64,000 bases of DNA from Campylorhamphus procurvoides (Eukaryota; Chordata; Aves; Passeriformes; Dendrocolaptidae), in contig WBMV01003298.1 of the NCBI GenBank assembly GCA_013396655.1, positions 3,096,312 through 3,160,311 on the forward strand, in the 5' to 3' direction. Of this stretch, positions 24,981-34,755 are shown one piece after another (within the stretch, counting starts at the first letter, position 1; each line of letters begins with the position of its first letter). The translations under genes and the position numbers were made by a program. A model generated the notes under the pieces. The model searched no databases. It was not told where the DNA came from and saw only the letters and a list, made by a program, of their open reading frames with translations.

Positions 24981-26726
24981 TTGTTCACACACTCCTATTG
25001 TCTGTGTCAAGGCAATCATTAGCAGTATAAACGATGAGCAGTCAGAATCAAGCCTGGAGGACCCCAGCTCATAGCACCTCTCCAGTGTGATGCTTCCCAT
25101 CCACACCTTGCTGCTGTGGTCGCAGACGAGGGTTTCCCTTCAGCCAGGTGAGGTTTCAACAGAGGGACAAGCTGTGGCACCAGGCACAAAACAGCCGGTT
25201 GTGATCAGCAGGTTCACCAGGATATGTCAAAGCAAATTCAACACCAGCTACCAGAAGGCAAAGCTAGGATAAATTGTGATCTGTGGAGAACTTACATGTT
25301 GCCTGGTAAGGCTCTCAGTTCTCTGTCAGATTCATGGACAGCGTTGCATCAGGATCCCCACGCTTCTCTTCTCCACCTCATCTCCCCATCAGCCACCCTC
25401 TAGGCTGCAGCTGCTCACAGCCCCCTCCTTCCATCCAGTCACAGGCTTAATCACCTCTGCCATGGGCCAATGATGCTCACTTGGTATTTCCCGTCTCTGC
25501 AGTTCTCAGCCTGTCTCTGTCCTGTGATGCTGTACCCGTGTGGCTCAGTGCAGGTGACACTCGTGCTGTGTCTCACTTCCTCACTGGCAGGGCAGTCTGG
25601 GGGCCTACAGCACCCCCGAGTGCCTGTACAGAGACCTCTGCTGCTCCCTGTGTGCCCCAAAGGGCATTTACTGACACTGCCTACTGCATTGTGCCTGGAA
25701 AACTGGTTTTCTTAATGAAAGTAGCCAGTGGGGCAAAGTATTCCTGTAAGACAAAGAGCCATTTAACTTTTGCCTTTCTATTTGTTCCCTCTCATCCAAT
25801 ATTTCAAATGTGTTGTGAAACTGCATTTTTTTCAGATCTGAGCACAGTGAAGTTGTTATTGGCCACAGCCTTCCCTTTCTTCCCCCGTCCTAGAAAAGGG
25901 ACTGTGTTTGTGGTCTCCGCCCCACTCCTGTTTTGGCTGACATTTAAAAGCCTTGTTGCTGGTGTGAGATTGCATGCTTTTAAAATTTTAGGCTTCTGAT
26001 TCCTCATCCTTACTGAAAGTTGTGGCAAAGTAATCAGGTAGTTTTCAGGACACATCTGGATGATTTTATTGTTTATATCAGCAGCAGTACTGGATGATCT
26101 CACTTCTTTGCTTGTAATTTCTATATAGCTTTTCATATCTAAGGGAAGCATTTGCTAAGATCTGTTTGATATTTACACTTTTTGATCTATAAGATTGATT
26201 TCTGCTCTGCACAATAGTTTTTCCTTCCTTTCTAAACTCTGCCTGAGGTCCTGCTTGAGAGTGTTTACCAGCCAAGGAAAGCCCTTCTGATGAGGTGTCC
26301 CTGTACCCTGGTACAGATTGCTGACAGACAGGTTTGGTGGGCTTCTGCATCCTTTTCTGGCCAGGGGAGTTCTCCATTGCCCCTTCCTCCCAGAGACTGT
26401 GCCCTGCTGATTCCAGCTCCAGTGGGTCAGACCCTCTGGCAAAGTGAGAGAGGTACTAGTACTATTTCCACACATGGGAGGGGAAAATGGGACACTGTTA
26501 CCCTGCAACATTTGGGTTTTGCAGTGTCTCTACCCCATGTGGGATTTTTCCCTGGCTTTCTCACAATAAGATGTGATGCTGCAACAGCAGATCTTGACCA
26601 AAACAGAACTACGGGGTTGGGAGCAGAAGATGTCAGTCTTATTTTTAGCATGGACAGCCTGTGTCTGATGGCTACTCACTCCCATAGAAGCAAGATTCTG
26701 GATTACCTTTCAGGCTTTTCCTTTTT

Positions 26727-26746
26727 GTTTGTTTGTTTGTTTGTTT
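26727..26746. repeat. Microsatellite (GTTT)5
   Basis: Five GTTT units flanked by T runs, read directly from the sequence. Confidence 0.85.
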
Positions 26747-28364
26747 TTCTCAAGCCTAAATTTTGACTGCAGCATCACTTTGATCATTTGAAGTTGAAGC
26801 CATTGTTGGCATCCTTTTCTCTGAAGGGACAGGAAAGTTATACCTTGCTGAAACATAAGCAAAATGCAGTGATTCAGCCCTGCTGCTTGGGGCTGCTGAT
26901 GGACTGTGACTGCTGCTCCCCACCATCATTTGTCAGACTTTAGTGCTAGGAAATGGAAAAGATTTGGGGATACCCCTGTCGCTGTTCTCACAGATTGCTA
27001 TTCCAGTGCTGTGTGGTGGCTGCTAGTTTGTTGTGGCCCAGGCACTGATAACTCATCTGTCCCATTTACTGGAGCACTCAGGGGGCTGAGCTTTAGTTCA
27101 GACTAAAGGAAGAAGTCAGAAACCTGCATAAACTTGTCATACAAACCAGATAACAATGTTTGTCCAAGGTAGAACATATATCTTCAGGGAATCAGAAAAC
27201 TCCTTGCTCATTTTTGGGTAGTGCTGTTAAATATCCTGTTGTGAGGCAGATTTTATACTGTGATAGCTAAGTCTTCTCTCACAATCTCCAGTATAGGTTT
27301 AGCATTAATAATAGAGGACTCTAATGGTAATAAGTGAATATTTGTTTGGATATATTGCTATTGGAAATGTTTGAATATTTGGATATATTACTATGAGATA
27401 GATATATTACTATAGACACTTTACTGTAAGATTTTCACTTGCAAAAGTATGGTTTGGTTTTTGTTTTTGTAGCATTCCATGCACACAACAAAAATATTAC
27501 TTAATGCTGACAGGGATTCTGAAGTCAACAATATCCCCCTTTAAAATAAGAAAGAGGAAGATATATTTTTTTAAATTTAGAACATAAACAGTGGGAGACC
27601 TCAATTTGCTCCCTACAAGACAAAAGCATTAACTTCATATGGCTCTAGATGCTGTAAGTTTGGCTATGCATAGGAATGGCAGCTCTGAGTTCTTTAGTGG
27701 AGCTCTTGTATGGTTTTGGCACCAAGTGAGTGGCTGTGTAGTGCTTACCTTCTGGCTGGGGTGAAGCCACACAAGTATTTAGTTTAATCAAGTGCCTTGT
27801 CTGTCATCCTTCCTTGATTTAAAAACTCTAGGCTTGGGTAGGAAGAAGGTGCTCTGAAATTCTTTGGTTACAAAACAGGAGAAAATAGCATCTCAACAGG
27901 TAGTATTTGCTGTTATTATGAGACCCACACATGGGGCTACACATACAAAAGCATTCCTGTTCTGTATTCCAGAGTGGACAATGTATTTGGAGTCCAGTGG
28001 AAATTGGACGAAGTGCCCCACGTTAGCCTGGAGAAAACAAGGATAACAGGTGGATGTGAATCAACCTTCACTTTTCTTTTCAAAAAAATAAAAAATACAA
28101 TAATTTTTTGGAGCCGGCATTCCTTACAACCAAGGAGATGCAAAGTCCCAGAAGGGGATCCTAGAGCTAGAAGTGTTTTTAAAGACCCTCTGTGCTGTTT
28201 CTGAAGAAGAAGGCTTTTTCTTAGCTGAACACCACTTGCCTGGATAGTAAGTGCTGCCTGTCAAGGAGGTTCTTGCTCTCTGAAAATAGTTAATTGTAGC
28301 ATATTTGCTGACAGCTACAGGGGTGAAACAACACTCACACATCTCCTTAACCAATAGGTGGTTT

Positions 28365-28634
28365 TCAAGACCAGCTGCTATTTGTCTCTTGTATCCTTTC
28401 TTGTCTTTGAAAAGCAATTTTAAAAGGCAGAATGAGGGCCAGACAGCGTTCAATGATTAAATTGGTCACATATACACACACAGCCCTTTTGCTCTGCTTG
28501 TAGTGAAACACCAGTAATCCTAGAGCATTAAATAATACACCAAAGAAGAAAATTGGGACACAAATCATCAACTTAATGACATGAGTAGTTTCATCCATTT
28601 TTATTCCACAGTCGCTCACTGCAGCTTCCCTCAT
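28365..28634 (-). pseudogene. GPR35-like receptor relic (TM1-TM2 only)
   Basis: The minus-strand frame gives 89 codons. Residues 13-75 align with TM1-TM2 of the neighbouring GPR35-like receptors: IKLMICVPIFFFGVLFNALG matches the TM1 of copy A (VVQLCVSVPGLFFGILLNVL), and NLIIERCLALILPFK matches its TM2. The diagnostic WTET between TM1 and TM2 is replaced and one codon is lost. The conserved TM2 Asp is gone (ER in place of AD), another residue is missing in TM2, and a stop follows shortly after LPFK. No TM3-TM7 sequence was recognisable downstream. A cag acceptor-like site still lies about 10 bases upstream of the first ATG, as in the intact copies. It is best read as a decayed tandem duplicate. 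A functional truncated product is unlikely because it lacks the TM bundle. Confidence 0.75.
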
Positions 28635-28644
28635 GTTGGGCCAC

Positions 28645-29192
28645 CTGCCAAAGTATTGACACCAAGCAAGTAGATCTAGCCTTTGGATGGGGCGTGCTTT
28701 CTGTGATGGGAATAGTCATTTGCTATGTTGTTTGGCCAGTGCCTAGGCAGCAGTTTCAGACTGTGACCTGCAGACATGAGAAGGTGACAGGCTTGTAGGG
28801 GAACTATTTTTAGTCGGCACTGAGAAAGTTAATTGTCTCTAGGTTTAAATGAGCAGAACATGGGCTTGCAGTCCCCCAAGGGAAATTTTTTAGAGGTTTA
28901 CAAGTCAGAAGACACTGGAAGATCATGAAGCCAACCAAGATACAGCTATCACCTGGAGGTGCCTGAAGCTGCAATACAATGATACAAGACTATAGTCAGA
29001 GCTGGAGTCAAGTCAGCGAGGACAGAAGGACAAAATTCAAATTAATATCAGACCCTTTGGAGGGCACTGGCCCTTTTTGCAGGCATGCCTATACCTACAA
29101 TGATTGCAAATACCTTCGGTGGTTCCATTCCCTCTGCCTCAAAACTTCAGCAGCACCACGGCACTTAGCCACTGTCATGCACTACACCTTGT
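28645..29192. other. Spacer between the GPR35-like relic and copy B
   Basis: No gene was recognised. This stretch is the 3' flank of copy B and should contain its 3' UTR. An open frame at 28979-29203 on the plus strand has no recognisable features and overlaps the end of copy B. Confidence 0.5.
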
Positions 29193-30137
29193 TCATTCCA
29201 TGACTTGATCTGTGGGTGGCTGTGACTCTTGGCTTGGGTTTGTCTTGGACCTGATAGATATACAGGTGGGGAACACAGAAGAAAATTCTTTAAATTCCTT
29301 GGCTGCAAAATAGTAGCAAAATGCATCCAAACAGCAGTTACAATTTGCTAAGCATGCAGAGATCTTAATACAGGTGATAACTCCTGGGATCAGAGAAGAC
29401 ACTCCAGCAACATCCACTGCAAACCTCACGAGCAGTGTGATGTGCAAAGGTGAGAAACATACAGTGAACACACACAAATTCACAGAAATAATGTGCATGG
29501 CTTTCTGGACTAATTTTGTCTCGTGAGGGTTTGTGGCCATCTTCTTTTTGAGACATCTGATGACTTGTACTGAGCAAAAAATCACAATCCCTAAGGGAAC
29601 AAAATACCCAAAGATAGCAGAGAATAATGACATATAATTAGGTTCAAGAGTTCGTCTCCGAAAGCAGAATCTTTCCCACGTATTGTGAAATTTTGCAAAG
29701 ACAATGGAATAACCTATCAGCGTTATCCAAAGAAGGCCACAGATAGAAGCTGATTTCAGCGGGGATCGAAGAATCCTTGCTTTTAGAGGGAACTTGATTG
29801 CAATGTATCGATCGATCGCAATCAGGGTGATGATAAGGATGCTCATAGGCATGTTTGTAAAATAGATGTGATGTACGGCACTACACAGCGGGTCTACGGG
29901 ATGGTTGTACTTGGTAAAATATACCATGAAAGGCAGCGTAAAAAGCAGGGAACTGTCTGCAATGATGAGGTTGATCATGTACACCTTGGTCTCGGTCCAC
30001 CTCTTGAGTTTGCAGCAGAAGACCCAGAAGGCAATCATGTTCAGTGGGATCCCCAAAGTGATCACTGGGATGTAGACAATCAGCTGAAGCAGCACAATGT
30101 TATCCTGCAGCGTATTATTTTCAGTGCTGGTGTTCAT
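29193..30137 (-). CDS. GPR35-like G protein-coupled receptor, copy B (intact, divergent)
   Basis: The frame is open from 30257, but a strong splice acceptor (tttccttgcag, ending at 30150) lies within it. The ATG at 30137, which gives MNTSTENN and 314 residues, is therefore the likely start and agrees with the MN-S/T starts of its sisters. Sequons are at N2 and N7. The receptor has the GPR35 signature RWTETKVYMINLIIAD. The disulfide pair is C85 and C158, DRY is at 109-111, and IKFPLKARILRSP follows. TM7 has NCCLDAFCYYF. Tyr92 (3.32) is kept, but 3.36 is Met96 where human GPR35 has Arg100. TM6 reads CFSPLH, with Ser where GPR35 has Leu. ECL2 carries an arginine-rich CFRRR, which keeps the equivalent of human R164. 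It should be a plasma-membrane, G-protein-coupled receptor, but its ligand cannot be assumed to be that of GPR35. Tandem with copies A and C. Confidence 0.88.
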   Translation of the reverse strand: MNTSTENNTLQDNIVLLQLIVYIPVITLGIPLNMIAFWVFCCKLKRWTETKVYMINLIIADSSLLFTLPFMVYFTKYNHPVDPLCSAVHHIYFTNMPMSILIITLIAIDRYIAIKFPLKARILRSPLKSASICGLLWITLIGYSIVFAKFHNTWERFCFRRRTLEPNYMSLFSAIFGYFVPLGIVIFCSVQVIRCLKKKMATNPHETKLVQKAMHIISVNLCVFTVCFSPLHITLLVRFAVDVAGVSSLIPGVITCIKISACLANCNCCLDAFCYYFAAKEFKEFSSVFPTCISIRSKTNPSQESQPPTDQVME

Positions 30138-30149
30138 GCCGGGCTGCCT

Positions 30150-33100
30150 CTGCAAGGAAAGAGTGCAGGCATGACACTGAGCCTGGCAACACGTCCTCTG
30201 GGCTTCTCCTGCTGCCCCCCCTCTCACTGCTCTGCAGCTCTCATGCACTGCATACATAGGCAGCCTCTGGAGGGGTTTGGTGGCTCATCAGCACCATCAG
30301 TCCCTCAGCCATCAAAGTTACACTTGCTGCTAGATAACAAAAACACAGACAACCCTCTCTTACAGCTACTGGTGGGTTAAGCCTGCCTCACCTCCCTCCA
30401 GTCCTACGTAATAGCAAAGAGTCTGCAAAGCAGAATGACAATTTTTGTTGTCTTGCCTTTTCTGTGATTATCAAGGAGCCACTGCCTTTAGGGCAGCCCA
30501 CAGCAGAGCTGGGCAGCATTGCCCATTTGCCCTCCAAGGCCCTTACTTTGCTGCTGAAGGCACGCCACAAGTTTGCTCTGGGTCTTGCCAGGCCTGAGAA
30601 CCTCCTCAGGACTTGAATCCTCCCAGGTGTGGGTAGCTCAGGTGGCTGTACCCCCAGGGGCAGTGGGAACACTGCTGCAGGCTGGTGGGTGGATGCCTCC
30701 TGTGTACAGGCTGCCCCCAGGCCTGAATCCACTCTTCTTGCTGCAGAATGCTGGGGAGGAACATTTCAGCGTGAGTACCACCAGCCCTAGCACGTCACAG
30801 GTCTCCAGAGGAAGAAGGGAAAGTGAGAACAGGTGTCTGATCTCAGCCTTCAAAGGTAGGAAGCCAAAATTCTGCTAGAGCAGAAAACACGAATCTGCAA
30901 ACTTAGACTACCTTCTGGTATTCCTTTAAATATTTCAGGGCATCTGCTACCAGCAAGGAGGATGAATTAGACTTTGCCTGCAGCTCATAAAGGAAGTGTT
31001 TACAATGAGGCAGGCATGGAAAATGCCCAGGTTCCTACAATCTCTTACAAATACATTGGCTCATAAGTCAGCAGCTTCTAAACTTTAACATGAAAACTGA
31101 AGTGAAACTGTCAGATTGCATGAAATAAGTGAACTGCTTTTAGTGTCCAAGATTGGGAGACATAGCTGGCAACCAAAGAGGAAAGCATAGCACCTGCCCT
31201 AGCACCAGAACTGGCATGGCATTACTGAACCACCAGAATACAGTCATTTTTAGGGTAGAATTTATGGAGTAACTAGCATTCAACCATTGTCCTAGTGCTC
31301 TTGGGCTTTCAACCACACAGGCTGTTGGCTGCGCGGTCCTTACAGTGGTTACTCTGCAGCTGTTCCCTTTCAGCCTGTTGTGGACACCTTGCAGTGACAA
31401 AGTCAATCTCTGCATGCAAAGCACTGCCCTGAGGAGCAGCTGAGCCCACTGGGCTGGGCATCCCAGCTCCATCGAAACCCCCATACAAGCACAGAGCCCA
31501 GGGTGTTTCCCAAGGTGTGTGCCACAGTGTGCCTGGAGCCAGGGGTGCCCACACTCATGGAAGAGGCATGGGAAAGAGCACTGGTGTGACACTGCAGCAG
31601 GGGATGAAGACACCCCCAATAATGGCACACGTGTAGCTGCCAAACAGTGAGTCCTGACAGCCCCTGTGAAAGCAGGAGGAAACCAAGGTACCTGTGTTCA
31701 GCTAGGGGTTGACCTCTGTGTTCACAAGGAGGAGCCCTGGCTAGAGATGAGAAAGCACACCCTGAGTCACAGAGCAGAGCACACTGCCTCATACAGGTGT
31801 GAGGAGAATTAAAAACCATTACCTGCTTCCTGCGAGGCTGTCAGGTGGGGTTAGTCCTCTGAAAGCTTGCAGAGTGGACACAGGGAAGGCGATTCGTGGG
31901 TGCCACAAGTGTCGGTGCAGGGCACAGCTGTCCCAGAGCCCGCTGTCACAGCTCAGCAGCGCTGAAACCCAGCAATGAACTCGATTGCACCAAACCCGCT
32001 TCATTTATCACCTCTTCGGGCTGGTGGAGTCTCTGGTGCCCTCTGTTGTTCCACTCAGCCCTTCACCGCCAGTTCTTCCACCCGAAGGGCACTCCCCCTC
32101 CTCGCCTCACACAAGCTGGCAATTAAAATTTAATATTTTCAGTCATGAGAAAACAATTTCTGAAATAAATCCCATAATGGTTGGATATTGCCCTTCTGGC
32201 AGCCGCAGGTTCCCCAGGGAGCCCAGCAGCCTGTGCAGCCTCTGGTGTGGTTGCAGTGTGTGCCTTGGGCAGGCAGCACTGTGGGGACAATGACCTTCCC
32301 CAGGGGGAAGTGACAGTGACAGTGAACCCAGGGCATGGTGACCCAGCGTGCTGCCCTTTGGTGGCTTTACAAGTAAGGTGACAGATGCTATGGGCTGGCT
32401 TGGCCTCTGTGCAGCAAGCAGGTGTGTAACACTGTTCATCAGCATCACTCGGAGCCTTTAGAAACATGGTTAAGAGCGTGCCCTGGTGACATTTTATAGG
32501 CATTTGGGTGTGTTTTGCTGTCCACTGGCTACAGCAGTTGCAGTATCATCTGTGTGAGCCAGCTGACAGGCTCTGCCTGCCACAGGATTTGTCCCATTCA
32601 TTCGTGTCTCTGGAGCTCACGATCTCAAAGGTGACAACAGCAGGCTGAGCATCAGCTGTGGGCTCACTGAAGGCAGATGTGGGTCACAGTGGAAGATGCG
32701 TAAGTGGGCAGGAAAGACTCCTCCACACTGTCTCCTGGAGCACTGTGAGCATTGCTGGGGTAGAACTCAGGGCTGTTTTGGACATTTTTCAGTATTCAGA
32801 AAAGAAAAAGACCTAGTTCTAGGGAGCATTTGAATAACACATAGGGAGTTAATCCACTCCCTACCTCCCCTGACTTTACCAGGCTGCTGACTCATGGAAA
32901 AATGCATTTTCCCAATGGAAATGTCAGGGGTGTTGATGTGGGCAGGCTGTGGAAACCCAGACCCACCTGTCTTCATCTGGGTGTGTTCAGCTGAGAGGGT
33001 GATACTCTGACCCTGAGCTGCAGCTGGGAGGGTGAACCTGGGAGCCATCCTGGTGCCACATAAAAGCAGGGAATAGCAATGGACACGTGGCAAATCCCCA

Positions 33101-33729
33101 GGCAGCATTAAAACAGCTTCCCCATGGGTGGAAGCAACAGCCCCTCGGGATGGCTGCTCTAAAGAGGTGTCTCTGTGCCAGGGCTCAGCAGTGCAGCTGG
33201 AGCAGAGTCAGCAGGAGGACTCAGCTCTGAGATATGGACCTTTATGGCATGGTCAAGTCTTGTTTTCACTCTAAAAGTGTTCCTTCACACCTGTCTGACC
33301 TGTTGAGTCAGGAGAGTCCAGGTTGTTTTGTAGGGTCATGTACTTGGAAATGTGATGGTACCACCTGAACCCACCCCCAGCCCCCCACCTGCCAAAGGAA
33401 TATGACACAAAATTAACTGGATTATTTTAATAGTTCAAACAGTCTGAAATACACAATGAAGTAAAACATTAGATATTCTTTTGTACATGTTTGCAGTAAG
33501 AATCAGTTGTCTTTAGCTGCAAAAGGAACTAAAACAGGGAGACATACAAGGGCCACCTGTCTTCCTGTAAGAGTAATAAGCAGGTGCTAGAAGGCAGAAG
33601 GGAGACGTTAATAACTACATACACATATCTCTGTGACCTATTTGTTTAATAGAAATATGGGGTATAAATTGCAGTTGACATAGTAACACTAAACCTAATA
33701 AAGAACTCACTAGAGAATAAGAACAGTAG
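30150..33729. other. Spacer between GPR35-like copies B and C
   Basis: About 3.6 kb with no recognised coding exon. It must contain the 5' exon(s) of copy B and the 3' UTR of copy C, but neither boundary could be fixed. Candidate ATTAAA signals for copy C on the minus strand are at 33650-33645 and 33431-33426. The 167-codon minus-strand frame at 31140-31643 has no domain and overlaps other equally long arbitrary frames. Confidence 0.5.
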
Positions 33730-34755
33730 TTATCCCAATAGCTCTGAAGCTGCATTTTCTCTTGATGTTACAGATGTTGGGGGGGAGGTTGAGTTTGGTG
33801 GGGTTTGTTCCCCCTTTTCTTTTAGCAAGTGTGTATCTGTAAGGGGTTGGACTTGATCTGTTTTTTCAGTGCTGGGTCTGGGCAGTGGAAGGGCTTCACG
33901 GAACTCCTTGGTCACAAAGTAGTAGCAGATGCTATCAAGGCAGCAGTTGGACGTGGCAATGCACCTCATCACAGAGAAGAAGTTCTTCATGACACAGAGC
34001 AGGAAACAGCTAGCTCCAAAGCTCTCCATTATGAACCTGGCAAGCAGCCCAAGATAGGCTGGCAGAAAACATATTAGAAATACAATCAGATTTGCGTAAA
34101 TAATGTGTACGGCTTTCCGGATTGATTTCTCCTCCGGCAAATTTGTGTTCAGATGTTTCTTAAGATTCCTGATTACTTCTGTGGAGCAAAAAATCAAGAT
34201 TGCAAATGGGAGAGTGAAAACGAAGAAAATGGCAAGCAGGGTGAGAGCAGCAGGCGTGGGGGTGTAGGTCTGAAAGCAGAGAGCAGCGTGTCTCTTCCAG
34301 AGCTGTAAGGTGGCACCAGTTATCACAAAGACCCACAGAAGCCCACAGAGAAGGGCAGCCTTTGATGGAGACCTGAAGGTCCTGGCTTTCAAGGGGTGCT
34401 TTATGGCAATGTATCGATCAATGGAGATAAATGAAATGATGTAGATGCTCACTACCATGTTGATAAAATACATTGCCTCTATGAACTGGCAGAGTTCACC
34501 TCGGGTTGACTTATTCCAGAGCAAATAAGCCATGGAAGGCAAGGTGCAGATGACAAAGAAATCTGCAAAGACTAAATTGATTACATACACCCAGGTTTCT
34601 GTCCACTTCTTTATCTTGCGGCAGAACACCCAAAGGGCAAGGCCATTAAATAATGCTCCAAAAAAGAAAATGAGGGTATACAGAGCAAATTCAATGAGAC
34701 GAACATGGTGATACAGTTCTAGATTTGAGGCATTGCAGTTGTTAGACACATTCAT
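33730..34755 (-). CDS. GPR35-like G protein-coupled receptor, copy C (intact, divergent)
   Basis: This is an intact 341-codon receptor. Sequons are at N2, N8 and N81 (the last in ECL1). TM1 is followed by KKWTETWVYVINLVFAD. The disulfide pair is C89 and C160, DRY is at 113-115, and IKHPLKARTFRSP follows. TM6 reads CFLPAY, with Ala-Tyr where GPR35 has Leu-His, followed by R240 (6.58). TM7 has NCCLDSICYYF. Tyr96 (3.32) is kept, but 3.36 is Met100, as in copy B. ECL2 reads CFQ, so the human R164 equivalent is lost. The C-terminal tail is longer than in its sisters and rich in Ser, Thr, Pro and Glu, suggesting different arrestin/kinase control. A splice acceptor (cccatttcag) ends 33 bases upstream of the ATG, so an upstream 5' exon is expected. 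It is the outermost member of the tandem array. Ligand unknown. Confidence 0.88.
   Translation of the reverse strand: MNVSNNCNASNLELYHHVRLIEFALYTLIFFFGALFNGLALWVFCRKIKKWTETWVYVINLVFADFFVICTLPSMAYLLWNKSTRGELCQFIEAMYFINMVVSIYIISFISIDRYIAIKHPLKARTFRSPSKAALLCGLLWVFVITGATLQLWKRHAALCFQTYTPTPAALTLLAIFFVFTLPFAILIFCSTEVIRNLKKHLNTNLPEEKSIRKAVHIIYANLIVFLICFLPAYLGLLARFIMESFGASCFLLCVMKNFFSVMRCIATSNCCLDSICYYFVTKEFREALPLPRPSTEKTDQVQPLTDTHLLKEKGEQTPPNSTSPPTSVTSRENAASELLG

Larger units (their letters stand above)
22365..28364. other. Intergenic/5' flanking DNA of GPR35-like copy A
   Basis: No coding exon was recognised. The upstream non-coding exon of copy A should lie here but could not be pinned down. Long frames (23732-24310 minus, 25481-25999 plus, 26290-26766 plus) lack domains and codon regularity. 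The stretch contains a CR1 3' end (24921-24980) and a GTTT microsatellite (26727-26746). Confidence 0.55.

Noticed and set aside
25481..25999. 172-codon plus-strand ORF with hydrophobic segments
   Set aside because: The hydrophobic stretches come from pyrimidine-rich sequence. No receptor motif is present and an equally long minus-strand frame overlaps it.
27900..28364. Possible continuation of the GPR35-like relic through TM3-TM7
   Set aside because: No DRY, PLKAR or CFLP-type sequence was seen when reading the minus strand downstream of the stop.
30138..30257. 40-residue N-terminal extension of copy B
   Set aside because: A strong splice acceptor (tttccttgcag) lies inside it just before MNTSTENN. 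The extension is intron sequence that happens to be open.
31140..31643. 167-codon minus-strand ORF between copies B and C
   Set aside because: No GPR35 signature or other domain. Several overlapping frames of similar quality lie in the same place.
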